This document shows, one piece after another, positions 25,524-38,371 of a stretch of 64,000 nt of DNA; position 1 is the first letter of the stretch, and every line of letters begins with the position of its first letter. The notes below the pieces were generated by a model that worked only from the letters and a program-made list of their open reading frames with translations, made no database searches and was not told the origin of the DNA. The stretch is from Paramecium octaurelia. Lineage: Eukaryota; Ciliophora; Oligohymenophorea; Peniculida; Parameciidae. The stretch is taken from positions 1-64,000 of the forward strand of contig CAJJDP010000123.1 in the NCBI GenBank assembly GCA_905182995.1, written 5' to 3'. The position numbers and the translations under genes are program-made.

Positions 25524-28500
25524 ATGCTTTCATCATAGTAATAAAGTAACATATTGTTTATTTAAGGGAGAGGGTATGAAATTGTTAGTGAAATCAAGTA
25601 ATAAGGTGCTCAATCAACGAATTATATTGCAAAGTGCAGTGGGGATTCAAATGAATAAGTTATCATAAAACAATATGATTAAATAAGAATAGATGAATTA
25701 GAAGTGCTGAAGATAATTCAAAAAGAACAAATTGATAATAAGTTTAAAAACAAACATATTATTAAAATACTTGGAATACAAGATTGTTAATAGAAAGAAT
25801 AGATAAATTTACGAATAGTTATGGAAAAAGGTAAAAATAATGCATAATAATTGATTGCTAATACATCTTTAGATTTAGTTCAGAAATTTAAACTCTTTAA
25901 ATAAGTAAATTAAATTATATTTTTAGATGATTAAAGGAGTTAAGGAATTACATGCTTTAGGATATGTTCATCGAGATTTGAAATTAGAGAACTTTGTATA
26001 TTTTGAAAATAAAAATAAAAGTTATAAAGTCAAATTGATAGACTTTGGTTTAGCTAAAAAAGGCTCCACAAGATTAAAAACATTATAAGTAGGGACTTGG
26101 AATTACATGTCACCTGAAGTTATGCTAGGAGAGGGTAACTATGATAATACTGCTGATATTTGGAGTCTAGGAATCATACTCTTTTAAATATTAACAGCAG
26201 AATCATTTTTAAAAGGTTTTAATTTAATTATATGTAGCTAAAACTACAAAAGAATTAATAACTCAGATGAATGCTTTAACATAGGAGTAGATAGATATGA
26301 AAATAGATCAAATCAATTGTATGCAGCCATCAGAAAAGGAAATAATTAAGTCTCTGTTATAAAAAGAAAGTAAAAACAGATTCAATTTGGAAATAATACT
26401 AAAGCTAATAGATTAACATTTAAAGACAATTAAGGAGTAAGAATAAAAAGAAATATAATAATTTAAAGATCAATAATAATTAATAATAGATTCTATATAA
26501 TGCACAATTAAGAATATCATTTAATTTCTAACTGAAAAATAACCAATAATTAATCAAATTAATTTATAAAATCAAAAAAAATAAGAATTGTTAACTTACA
26601 TTAATAATGAATTGTCGAAATATGAAAAGATTTTATTAAAAAATTAATAAAGATATAAAACGATATTTTAAGCATAAATAAAGGAAATGCTAAAAAACAA
26701 TGATAATGAACTATCTTAAGAATATTAATAATATAATAATGACTAGAAACTTATAATTGATAGAATCATGTAAGAATAAAGTTAACTAGAATAGTTTGTC
26801 AAAGAAAAAGAATAAGAAGATAGAATCAAAATAGAATCAGAATAGAAATTGAAATTAGAATAAGAGTAGATATTAACAAAAGAAAAAGAATATTATCAAT
26901 CTTAATTAAAACTACTTAAATAGTAATTAAATTAATAATCTCCTTAGATTTAATAAATATAACACCAAATTGATTTTTATCAGAGAATAGAAATTTAAAT
27001 TTAATGTGAAGAGAATATCCAAGATATGATTAAAAATAATTAACAAATAACATAAGATATTTAAACAGAGGAATTTAATGGGAAAATAATTGAGTAATCT
27101 GAATCACAGCAACAGCAAATTATGACTTATTAATCATGCAATAACAAACTTGAATAAATTTTATAGGCTTAAAATACACTCAAAATTCAAATTGAAGAAA
27201 TAAATGAGCAAATTTAATAAAGAGATAGACGATATTTAAGTACACATGAGTAAGAAGTTGAGGAATTATATAAAGAATTAATTGATTATTAGGAAAAATA
27301 TCAGTATTTAACAAAAAAGGAAAAATATTCAAATTAAATAGCATAAATAATTCACCAGATAGGACAGGCTATTGATTTCTTAGATAATCTAAAATAATTG
27401 ATATCGAAAAGAACAATTCCAGCTTATTTATAGTACTCTCAAATAAATTAATAAATTCATAAATCAATAGTGAACTTTGAAAAATAATATGGTTAATTAC
27501 ATTAACAAATTTATTATGATGAACAGATAGAATTAAAAAATCAAGAAAGAATAAAAAAATTAGAAATGGCAAAAGATTAATTTGATAAATTTATTATAAA
27601 AATGAATAACTTAAAAGATTAAGCGAAAATCCTAATATAAAATGAATATTGTAATAATGAAAAAACATAAAAATTAATAAATACAAGATTAGCAGAGATT
27701 GAATAAAATATAATGTAATAAAAAATGTAATTTGTAAAGTTTACTTAATTGAATTAATTAGATTCTTGTGAAAATATTAATAGCTATTTAAAATAATTAA
27801 AAGAATTTTAGGGAAAGTTAAAGGAAGTAGAACTTAATGAAATAGAATATTTAAACCAATTAGAGTTAATCATTAAAATTGTAGGAGAAGAAACTAAATG
27901 TGAATCAGAAAAAGAAATTCATACTTTAAATAATCAATTAAAAAATAGATATACGGAATATAAAAAGGCTCTGTAATCAATCAAATTTCAATTTGAAGGT
28001 ATTGAGTTTTATTAATAAATGAATCAAAATAAAGATAATCTCCAAAAAGAATTGGAATAAGAAATAAGCATTTTGAATTAGTATTCATAGATTAAATCTG
28101 AAAACATGCAACTATTGGAAATAGAATTACAATAAAATACAAAAAAATAAGGAAAGTAATAACAATTAATTTAAAATATACTCAATAGATTCTAATACAC
28201 TTGTTAATAAAAAGGATAGAGGTTAGATGATATAATTAAAAAAGTTGCTCAAAAATAATAAGAAATAAATTTTTGCTTAATGGATGAAAATCTAATTAAG
28301 AATTATGAATATTTAAAAATGTTAGAAGAGCAATTCTCAATAGAATTAACTTCAATAAATTAAAGGATATCTAGTTAATAATTAAATGAATTAAAAGAAT
28401 ATATTCTAAAAGTCTTTGGTGATGTTGATAAAATAATGAAGAATATTCCAGAAAAAGATGAAATAGAAAAGTTCAACAATACTTTTCTTTAAAATTTAGA

Positions 28501-28963
28501 ATCATACTAGAAAATTTATGCTTTAATTAATTATATTAAATAATATCACTTAACACGGTATTATGAAAGAATCAAAGAAAATGCAAATTAATAAAAGTCA
28601 AAACAATAGAATAATATAGAAAGCGACTATTAAAAGTAATTCTAATCTAAATTATACATGGAATTAGAAGAATACACAAAAAAAGAGAAAGAAGCTTAAG
28701 ATATATTCTTAAGATATGAAAATATTTTATTTAAAAACTACAATAAGATGAGGACTGAAGAAATGGAGAAAGATAAAGAATTTATAGAAAACAAGATTTT
28801 AGAAGTAGAAAATTCAATAAAATAAAAAAACTTAGTGAAATTAAAATCTAAATTGAAAGATTAAAACAAAATTAAAAAGATCATTAATGACTAAGAATAT
28901 TATAAAATAATTGAGTTTACATAAATGCTGATATTTAAAATAATAATTAATAATAACGATTGA
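25524..28963 (+). CDS. Coiled-coil kinase paralog 2 (intact)
   Basis: Intact protein kinase with a long tail, 1,131 residues. The N-terminal kinase domain (about residues 18-260) has a weak glycine loop, HRDLKLEN near 141, DFGLA near 166 and SPE in the activation segment, so it should be catalytically competent. The remaining 850 residues are almost entirely glutamine/glutamate/lysine coiled coil with no other domain. Two 22-base introns lie at 25905-25926 and 26216-26237. The start is the first ATG after the in-frame upstream stop, and paralog 1 has the same start context (MxSS-QQ). Nearest relatives are the copies at 3607-7072 and 51778-56018. Substrate unknown. A structural or cortical role is only a guess from the coiled coil. 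Confidence 0.9.
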
Positions 28964-30344
28964 TAATAATAAATAATAATCCAATCAATATTCAAATATA
29001 AAATTATCAATTTTTTTATACTTTAACAAATTTACAATTGCGAAATATTATATACTAATAAACATAAATCTAAATTTCCCGTAGGTATGTTTCTCAAAAT
29101 TGATAGAACTCAATGATAACAATTCTAAAGTTTTGGGCATTTAGTTTTTAAATGATCTAAAATGAATAAAATGTTGAAGAAGGAATTTAGTGGAAGAATA
29201 TTTAGGAAATTCAACATATATTATATTATGTATACATATTAATTTTGCATATGCGATTTCGGTCATCATAATTTGAATCTTGTTTACTTTTTCAGCTTAC
29301 AATTCATTTAGTGAACCTTTCTCTTTTAGCTTAAAATTTCACAATGTTTTAGATCTCCTCTTGAGAAAATTAACAAAATTCATATTAAATATTTTCTATG
29401 GTAAGGAAATAGATTAAAGATAAGAATGTTATTCGAGAGAGGCAATGTGTTTCACTTGTATTTGGCATGAACATTTGAAAATATCTACTAACCTGAATTA
29501 TCATCAGGGATTTGTCATCTCTTGTTATTACATCCTTTCTGAATCTTTGGTCTATATTAAATTCTTGTAAATAAGAAACAATATTCGTTTCTAAGTTTAT
29601 GTCCAGTTTGATAATCTTTGTAAGTATAATTGCCATATCCGTAGGGATCAACAAAGCTAAGATATTCTTTTAAGTATAGCTTCTCTTTCTTAACTGTCCA
29701 GATATTCTTTAATTCCTTTCCAGTGATTACCTCTGAATTTCTTATTCTATTTTCAATTATATTGTCTTAACTTATTCATTAATTTTGAAACCTTTTCTTC
29801 ATTCAATGTAAACTTCATTATAAAATATTCATCCCCAAGTTCATGACTTATGTTAAATATCCAAAAGGTTTTTAGCATAACACCTCTTCCCATATTTTCT
29901 TCTTCTCAAACCAATGACTTGCATTCTCTAGTTTAATAGATAATCTATCGTTTCCCTCATCTTAGTTAAATCCTCAATGAATATGCCTTTATATTTTCCA
30001 AATTCTGCTAGATTAAGAACTTTTGTGCAAGCGTGTAATTAGAGATATTAGAAAGACACAATCTAAGTTAATTTTATAGCTATTGGAAAATTAAATAGGA
30101 TGGAAGCTCTCTACTTGTAAATTTAACACTTTTCTGAATTTTCTGTTTAATTCTTAAGATATCAAAAGAAAATTTTATTAAATTCAAGATTTTCATGTAA
30201 ATTTGAACTCTGAATTAATCCATTTCTAACTTATTGAAATACCTTTTTAGAAGGACTCATCAATAAAGTTTAAAAAATAAAGATCTTAAAATTCGATCAT
30301 AAAGAAATTTGATAATTTTGATTATTTATAATTATATAACCTTT
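28964..30344 (-). pseudogene. Decayed unidentified gene between kinases
   Basis: From about 29385 to 30060 the - strand carries protein-like pieces in several frames, for example KNIWTVKKEKLYLKEYLS, VDPYGYGNYTYKDYQTG and EDLTKMRETIDYLL, interrupted by frame changes I could not explain with introns. A shortened match lies inverted at about 2060-2230 beside kinase paralog 1, so the remnant travelled with the kinase duplication. 28964-29380 is non-coding but clearly similar to inverted 3250-3600. The family is not recognised. Confidence 0.45.
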
Positions 30345-32227
30345 TCAAAAGAATTTAAAATTTTCACGAATCTATTGCAAAAACATTTCCATGTCAATGT
30401 TATCATAATATTCATAAAATTTGCTAAAGTCCGAAAATTCTTTATTTTATCTGAAATAAGCAAATGGGTTCAAACAAAGTTATAAATATTTTAAGGTTTG
30501 TAAAAATATTCGATTTTCTGTTGATTTTTGTTGTTGGCAAACATACTCATACATTTACTTGATACAAAGTTTGAGAGTTTTCTCATAAATTTTATTAAAA
30601 TTTAAATCTGATTATTAGTTATTAGTCATGATTGAAAGGAATTCTTTTACATCAATTTTATCTTACCCATCTATTTTTTCTTATTGTATTTAATTAGTTA
30701 AATAGTTGTAGGTTCGTTTCGTTATTTCCTCGTAATATGCTTTCAGATAATATTTATCTGTTTTAATAGCTTTTAAAGTTGTAAAATACTATAAATTTTT
30801 TTTATAGAGTTTCCAATCTAAATCAGTAAATCCATTGCCAATGGGTGTCTAAATATTACATTTATATTACTTTACTAGCCATAATATTAATTAAGTCATC
30901 AAATATTATCATTTGTGATTTTTACAGGAGGAACATAATTCGATAAAACAAATGAGTTGATATGTTTAATTATTAATCTTTAAATAGCTAAAATACATTA
31001 TTAGTTGTTAGATTAACAAATATACCAATGTTTCTCATAAGTGAAAGATGTGCATCAATTTTGTTAATTGTAATTTGTTCTTATAACTTTTTAGTTTGGG
31101 CCTCAATGATATCATTATATGTTAATCCTTTAAGATCGTCTAAATTTTATTAGGAGTTATCTTTTTATTCTATATTCATGTTATCATCATCATTTTTAAC
31201 TTCAAATAACACTTATGTTTCTTGGTTTTTTCCTTGAGCAAGGATAAGATTGTTATCCACATAAAATCTATTCAATTATACTGATTGTTCTAAAGTATCT
31301 TAGACACTATCTATTATGAGATTGAGTTTATTTTTAAGTTCTTGGCTGTTGCATTTTATTAATTCATTTTCAAACAAGTCATACCAATTAATTCTTTGTT
31401 CTTCATCAATGACTAACATTTTAGAAATGAGATCTTTAATTATTTGTTGTCTTTTTGGTTGATTTGGGAAAGTCAGTGGTTTTTTTTTTATTTAATCTAA
31501 TAATGCTAATTGGCTTGTGGCTGTCCAAGGAGGGTGTCCATAAAGCATTTCATAAAACATTATTCCTACCGACCAAATATCACATTTAGAGTTAAATTTT
31601 CCTTACTCCAAAATTTAAGGAGACATATAGAGAGGAGTTCCAAGCAAAGTGAATTTCTCTTATCCTTCCATATCTTCCACAACTCTAGCAAATCCAAAAT
31701 CACTGATTTTAGCGATACCTATTTTAAGATTATTTAATACCATTATGTAATAAAATGTTGGCTGGTTTAATATCTCTATGTATAACATTTTCTTAATAAA
31801 TGGCCTTAAATCCATAAATGATTTGTTTGAAATAAGTAACAGCATCTTATTCAGAGAGATATCCTCCTTTTGATTTCATCATATCTTTAAGGTCTCCTCC
31901 ATTACAATATTCTAAGAAAATATAGTAATTTTTCTAAGTTCTAGCTGCATGAAATAACCTTTAAGTTAAGTATGAATTTACTGCACAATATATTGGCTTC
32001 TTATTTTTGACAGTATTTCAATTTCTCTCCTGATGTTTCTTATGAAATTTTTATTTGTGCCTTCCGTCATTGGTAGCATTTTAACAGCAACAATTAATTT
32101 AGGATCACTTTCTTTATAGCCTCTAAAAACTGATCCAAATGCTCCCTTAATGTAAAAATAATAAATGTACTGTTCCGAGTAATTTATTGGTCACAACATA
32201 TCCATCAATTAATTTATGCTCTGCCAT
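30345..32227 (-). CDS. ULK/ATG1-like protein kinase
   Basis: Serine/threonine kinase of 596 residues. The glycine loop GTGAFGSV lies near residue 18, VAVK near 40, HRDIKPAN near 133, DFGFA near 151, then TPLYMSPQIL and DIWSVG. The domain order and the GTPLYMSP segment resemble the ULK/ATG1 group that triggers autophagy, but ciliates have expanded this group, so the specific role is open. The C-terminal 300 residues are helical without a known domain. Introns: 25 bases at 32146-32170, 23 at 31959-31981, 22 at 31719-31740 and 22 at 30849-30870. All four are needed for frame. The stop is TGA at 30345-30347. Confidence 0.88.
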
Positions 32228-32656
32228 AATTTTGTATGAAACAATAAATAAAGATAAATTAGAAAAATCAAAACTTATTTTATATGATGATATTAGTTAA
32301 ATCATAACAATTAATGTAGATCCTATTCTTATTTTTATAATTTCTTTTCTTTATTATACTCTCTTGGTATTTACTTCATCCAGTGTCCTTTAAATGAATC
32401 TTTCAATTACAAATAATAAGGCTTTAACAATTTGAAATTGTACTCACATAGTTTAGGATCTCTATTCAATCCAAGTTTGCCTTATTTGTTGTAATTCTTG
32501 AGAGCTTACTTTAGATATTGTTATCGAATGATTGCTTATTTTTATATTCTATCTTCGTGCTTTTCTTTTTTGGAATTTGGATTGATATCCATTTAATTTT
32601 AATTCTTTATTAAAAATATGTATATTGTATTACAATAAATAAATTGATTGTTATTA

Positions 32657-33442
32657 TCAATCATAACAAAACTCATTAAACAATTAGGTGTTATGAGGAT
32701 TATTGAAATGGTAACTTTCATCAAGATTATCAAGTGAATATCTGCGAATTCTGAGTCTTTAGGATTCTTCACAAAGATAATCTTATTATTCATCTTGATC
32801 TTAAATAATGGGAAGAAGTTCTAAGGTCAATTATTAATAAAACCTTGATTAGGTCTTAGTTCTGGAGTAAAATACTGTATAAATTAGTTGGTATCGTTCA
32901 ATTAAATTTGGGTTTCAGTATCTAGTATTATATAATTAATAATTGATACTCCATTTTTTTTTGTTTTTCTTTAATCTTCTCTAACCAGCTGGTGTGTATG
33001 GGTTAAACTTTTAATGATGAGATCTAATTATTAATAATCTGCATGATTGTACCTGCATTAAGAAGGAGAACGAGTTCCAATTATTTCAGACATTAATTTG
33101 AAGATTTTATTATTTTTTCTATTTTATTGATTTTACATAGTTGTATCATGATGTTTTTCAAGAAATTCTACATATGTCTAATGTTCTTCTGGTGTCCAAT
33201 GACCACTATTATGTTTATTATTTAATTCTAATTCTTTATTGATCTTCTTTTTGATAGAAACATTTGAATATTTTTTAACCTATTTAAAGCCATATGTTTA
33301 CTTTTGGAGTGGAATTGCATTCCATATCATTGTTGAGTAACGAGTTACTAAATGATTCTAATGTGTCACTTTATTTTAGGTCTTCATTTGAGATGCGAGA
33401 CGAAGAAGGAGAATTAAATGATTCCTAGGGCATTCTCTGCAT
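32657..33442 (-). CDS. SANT/Myb-like DNA-binding protein
   Basis: A 246-residue protein with one Myb/SANT-like repeat near residues 75-130: GHWTPEEHQTYVEFLEKH, then helix, then GTRSPSQCRYNHADY. The first tryptophan and the TRSPSQC-R pattern match SANT DNA- or histone-binding repeats, so a nuclear regulator is likely. The N-terminus is serine-rich and the C-terminus acidic. Two introns are inferred: 22 bases near 33296 (joining NSTPK to VKKYSN) and 23 bases near 32844 that removes an in-frame TGA. Their removal gives an exact frame. The start could be either of two in-frame ATGs (33442 or 33433). Confidence 0.75.
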
Positions 33443-33644
33443 TTCAAAATGATATAAATATTTATATAAAGCGCTCTTGTATGTTGGTTAATAACTTGTA
33501 TATTATAAAGACTTCGAAAGAACACCCCCTTATTAAAATATATAATTTTATAAATTTAATGAATTTATCATTTCATTATTATATATTTAAAATAGTATTA
33601 TAATAATTGTAATTGGATAAAGAAAATACATAAATATAATTTAA

Positions 33645-35336
33645 TCAATCTTAGAATTATGATAAATGATTTTTTGCCTATTTAAGTCTGTACTAATTTT
33701 TATCTTAAATAATGTGTCCTAATTAGGAAGGCATCATATGATATTGTTTATTGTTAAGCTGATATATTAAGTTACTTATTTCGTGTTCTTCATCTATAAT
33801 TTCATTTTGGCTTTCCTAAGATTTCACCAAAGAATTGGCATCTTATTACTAGTGGAAAGGAGAATGTTCAAATTGTTAAATGGAAGTGGCACATTCTAAT
33901 TTATTTTTTTTCAACTAAACATTACTGACCTAAAATGATTTTCTTCTAATATCTTGTTCACTTTGTTCAACCATTTCTATTATTGTCTTCAAACTTGGCA
34001 AATTCTTATTCATAGATTGTATCTTTTATGATTTTAGTTTGTCTCTTGTATTAATAAACCAGGCATGTTTAAGAGCATCATTAACAGAAATCCTTTTATC
34101 AGGATCGTTTTCAGTCATTTTTTTAATCAAGTCCAATTAACAAGCACTAAACAGGTTGGGGAAATCTGAATCCTTGCATTTCTAGAAGTTGGTTTCTTGT
34201 TATTTGATAAGTTCTTTTCTACTTTAGTACATTTTCGATATATGTTATCGATTAAAGGTTTATCCTTAAGTGTAAAAGCTCACTAATAGAAATATTATTC
34301 CTAATTAATAAATATCTGATTTCACAGAAGGTACATTTTATTAAGATAGAATTTCAGGAGCTACCAAATATTTAGGAATGAAATTTAAATAAAAATCTAA
34401 ATTATTTTGATTATAAGGCTATAAAATAGTTTCATTATATTTTACCTTGTAGTTCGAGTTAATCAAGTAAACTTACAAAGATCCCAATACATTAGCCATA
34501 ATTATATTCTCTAGGCAAACATAACCGTGAAATAGTTCTTCTTCTTATAGACTTCTTAAAGACTACAGTACAGAGTAGATAATAAATGCTAAATCAGATT
34601 GAGGAATAATTGTTTATGCGCTTAGTAACAATGTTTCGAATGTTGTTCCAACAAATTAATAAGTAATGATTGAGATGCTTTCGTTATCTTCAAAAATACT
34701 TAAAACTGGGTAGTAATTAATAATTTTTCCACTCCTAAGAATTTTAATATAATTGTTGATGATTTCATACTAATCTTAATCATGAATATCTCTTTTCTTA
34801 ATTATTTAAGCAACATACTTTTTATTCTTCCTTCTTTGGAGAACTGAAAAAATATTTGTCATTATCACTTATTGAATTCGATATTTTTAAAGAAAGTTAT
34901 TTTATTTAGCTGATAATTTTAGTATCTTAAACCATTCTCTTGATGATACGGGATGAGCAAATACAAGTATGAGGTGACCTTAGTTATTTGTGATTTTAAT
35001 TAAAAATAGTTAGCTTTAATGACAGAGAAATTTTTGTTTCTCAACAATACAATCGCATAAAAACAAACATTTTGATTTCTAAAATATAAGCATTCCTTCT
35101 GCTATTTGCAAATAGGGAAATTCAATTTGATTATTAATGATAATATGGCAAGCTCCTTATATATCATACTTTTATATTTCTATATGAAGGTCTATAAAAG
35201 CCATGTATTAAATTGAGGATTGTAGTTAATGACTATTCGGAAATTTTAACACCCATGATAAATTAACATTTGATTCATTGATTTAAATTTTCTACAAAAG
35301 TTCATAATCTATTTTATTCACCTTATTTTGTTTCAT
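33645..35336 (-). CDS. PH-like pseudokinase
   Basis: A 554-residue protein. Residues about 20-150 look like a PH-type fold that ends in the helix SSREWFKILKLS. The kinase fold follows. The ATP-site lysine is present (YVAQIIKK near 174) and APE is intact near 318, but the catalytic loop reads HGYVCLEN in place of HRDxKxxN and the DFG position reads NSN. It therefore lacks both catalytic aspartates and should be a pseudokinase with a scaffolding or regulatory role. One 27-base intron near 34415-34441 is likely but stays open if retained. The same PH-like-then-kinase layout occurs in the genes at 43198-44713 and 60893-62867, which have intact catalytic residues. Confidence 0.78.
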
Positions 35337-35500
35337 TAATACAGTATATAATTATATTCCAAGAAATTATAAAGATAAAATGATATAAAATGAGAAATCA
35401 AATTTGTAGGATGGTTTTAGTGTTAGAGTTTATGTAATTTAACTCAATAATGATTTTATATCAATTTAATATTCATACTATTTAGGTTATTAATAATTAT

Positions 35501-37077
35501 ATGCTATAATAAATGCTGCCATTTTTATTCCTATTGTCTCTTGCAAAATGTTAGTCTTTATTAGAAAATATAGATGTTGCATGTAAGCAAGATTGCAAGA
35601 ATATACATGTAACATATTATTATTAATAATTAAGGTTGTCAAAAATGGATCAGTGTATTGGAAAGAAGAAACCTTAGTCGATGAATAGAAAGAGTTTCTG
35701 CAATTAGAAGTATTCATCATTACTATTAAATAGTTTCAAAACTTAAAACCTAAATAGCCAATTAACCTTAAACTTGAATTGACAGAATCGGTTTCCAAAA
35801 ATGAATCCTTATTTGAATTTCATCCATCCTAAATAAACAATTTGACAACATAAAAAATCAATATTATCTTCAAATGTCACTTAGATGTTGAACTCTAATT
35901 TAAATTAAAAGTAGAAATAATTAATAGTACCAATCAAACTTTAATTATACCATTCAAAAAACAATGTAATGAAACATACTTTGATGCTTCTAAATATTCT
36001 GTCTTCTTAAGAGACTTAAATAATGAAAATATTTCGATTTAATGGGATAATAGTAAACCTTAATTACTATCAAATATTTCTACTGTTTTTGAATTCATAC
36101 CTCCGATTAACTGTAAATATACTCAACTCAATATCTAGAAACCATCTATATATAGGATGTTTAACTAAATATTGATAATAAGAATACAAATAGTGCCAAA
36201 GACTTGATCAAGAAATATTATCTTGATCCTCCTTTAGCTTATGTTAGTAACAGTAAGAAATTGGTCATCCAACCTGAAATTACATGTAATAATATTTCTA
36301 ATGAAAAAAGTAATCAATTTATCAAAATGATAGTATTATTTCATTTAAAAATCAACTCTTTGAAATTAGAAGAATCATTTTTGATATACTTTTATAAATA
36401 ATGCGATAAGTAAGACAAGGATCTAGAAAATAATTAAGAATTCCCAATCTATATTGGAACAAAAAAAAATACAAATGAATTGTTCAGAGCAGGAATATCC
36501 CAAACTGATTACAACTACACTACCAAATCAATATCTGAGAGTACTAATGCCTTCTAAATGTTTATTTATTTTAAAACTAAAGATACGGAAACAATTTAAT
36601 AGCGACTCTTTCCAAATGGTTAGAAAATTGATATTGATATAATAACTAGAGTTAAGGATGAGGAGATTCTAAAAATAAAGCATCAAAAAAAATTACAAAT
36701 GAACAATGTAAATGACAGAAAATAGATATTACTATATTTTGACTGTTAATAATAAGGAAATTCAACTGTTTATGTCGATATCATTTTTAATTATCTAGAT
36801 GATTCTCATAAGTAGGCATCATTTTCATTTAATAAATTTTGTGCCAAGATCATTTAAAAATAAGAAAAAACCTTATTTGGAGAGATTATCTATTACTTCA
36901 TTTGTATTATTGCTATGCTTTTTGGAGTCTAGACGATTCGATTATTTACTAGTAAAATTATTTAAAATCTAAATAGATTTAATAAAATAAGATGCTAATG
37001 TTCCTGAGGTTACGATAGATACTTCATATAAAAGAGGTTATAGCAATATTGAAGAAGAGAAATAAATTGAATTGTGA
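35501..37077 (+). CDS. Secreted single-pass membrane protein
   Basis: A 499-residue protein of unknown family. It begins with a clear signal peptide (MLPFLFLLSLAKC after an optional four-residue extension; a second start is 35513). A cysteine-poor, threonine/asparagine-rich ectodomain follows, then one transmembrane helix near residues 445-470 (EIIYYFICIIAMLFG) and a short acidic cytoplasmic tail. Introns of 26 bases (near 35606), 26 (near 36112) and 25 (near 36951) are needed. The first joins CKNIH to VVKNGSVYW and is what reveals the signal peptide. It is most likely at the cell surface or in the secretory pathway. Confidence 0.75.
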
Positions 37078-37292
37078 CATTTTGTGTTTATTAAAATATT
37101 GAAACAAATTTCGTATATTTTAAAATAAATTTATTGTTTTACACTAAACCAAAAAGTTCATATTATTACATATCTTCATGAAGAAATTTATTTAGATTTA
37201 TACATGAATTTGTAAAATTGCTAACTATTATTAATATTAAGAATTGTAATAATAGTATCTGTTTCTATTCTAAAAATTTGTAAATAGTTAGT

Positions 37293-38030
37293 TCAATATA
37301 TAATATGAATATTGAAATTTTAATATTAGGCTTAGTCTAGGGGTGTAGATTATTAAATATTATAATAGGAATATTAAGAATATTTAATTAAAAATAGAAT
37401 TTTTGATATTTAATAAACTAACAAAATTTTAAATAAATTCATTATAACTTGAGTTCATCAAGCTCTTATTTATTATATGTGGAATTGTAAAATTTACTTA
37501 TATATTTGAGATGATTTTTGACGTCCTAGATTTTTTCGCTTATCATAAGATCATGTATTATTTAAAATCCTGAGAAATACTCTCTGGATAGATCTGCTGC
37601 ATGAGGATCATTAAAAAGTCGAGTAAAATCCTGTCTGGAGAAATTCTTTTTGTGTTCTCCATTCTTTAAGAATGCTTTAATTGCCTAATTATCGACATTT
37701 TTACTACCTAATAAAATAAGTTTAATGAGTACATAAATATTTTTTCAACAATACTCCAAAATTTTTGGGTATATTTTTTGTTTCTGACTTTTGTGGTAAT
37801 TGTTTATCTTTGTTTTTCTGGATTTTCGCCTTTTTATTAATTTTTAAAGATTGTGAATAATAATCATATGAGCCTTCAGTTGATATAGATGAGCGCTAAT
37901 TGTCTTCAACTTTGAGTTCTATAATACATTAAGTGTAAGTTTCATCTTTTACATATCTTCTAAATGAAGAATTGGGATTGCAATAGTTAATTGATGGGTA
38001 TTTGAATGTTTGATTATGCTATTAAATCAT
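37293..38030 (-). CDS. Unidentified protein, C-terminus uncertain
   Basis: Starts at ATG 38028-38030. The N-terminal 100 residues are hydrophilic, with a lysine-rich patch. After a 25-base intron near 37711 the better-conserved part begins (NVDNQAIKAFLKNGEHKKNF, then RLFNDPHAADLSREYF), which is helical and could be a degenerate EF-hand or similar small fold, though I cannot name it. Beyond HLKYK, near 37496, the reading is unclear. Accepting a 35-base intron gives an exact frame ending at 37293, whereas retention runs on through AT-rich sequence. Treat the 3' boundary as provisional. Confidence 0.55.
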
Positions 38031-38371
38031 TTTGAATTTATATTTATATTTATTTATATTCATAGCATAAATTCTATGAAAAATTCAAAAGTAACGAATT
38101 CGAAAAGGAGATTATATTCTATTAATAATGTTTATAATAAAATATTACACCCAGTACTTATCTTAATACTATCAAGATAATGCTTAATAGATAATATTTG
38201 AGTGTGACAATGCAAAAAATAGGATTTTCAGCAGAATGTAATTTTTTATTATAATAATTAGAAGATTATAATAAATTAAAAAAAACATGACTCATTAATT
38301 ATCTAACATAGAAAAAATTAAATAGTAACTTCATCTTTAACATTAAGTTAAAGAGATACTTGCAAAAGAAT

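Noticed and set aside
31510-31737. Open + strand frame of 75 codons
   Set aside because: Antisense shadow of the ULK-like kinase activation segment.
33645-34935. Shorter pseudokinase model starting at 34935 with a 22-base intron
   Set aside because: The longer frame from 35336 is uninterrupted, supplies the VAxK lysine and a PH-like domain, and needs no such intron.
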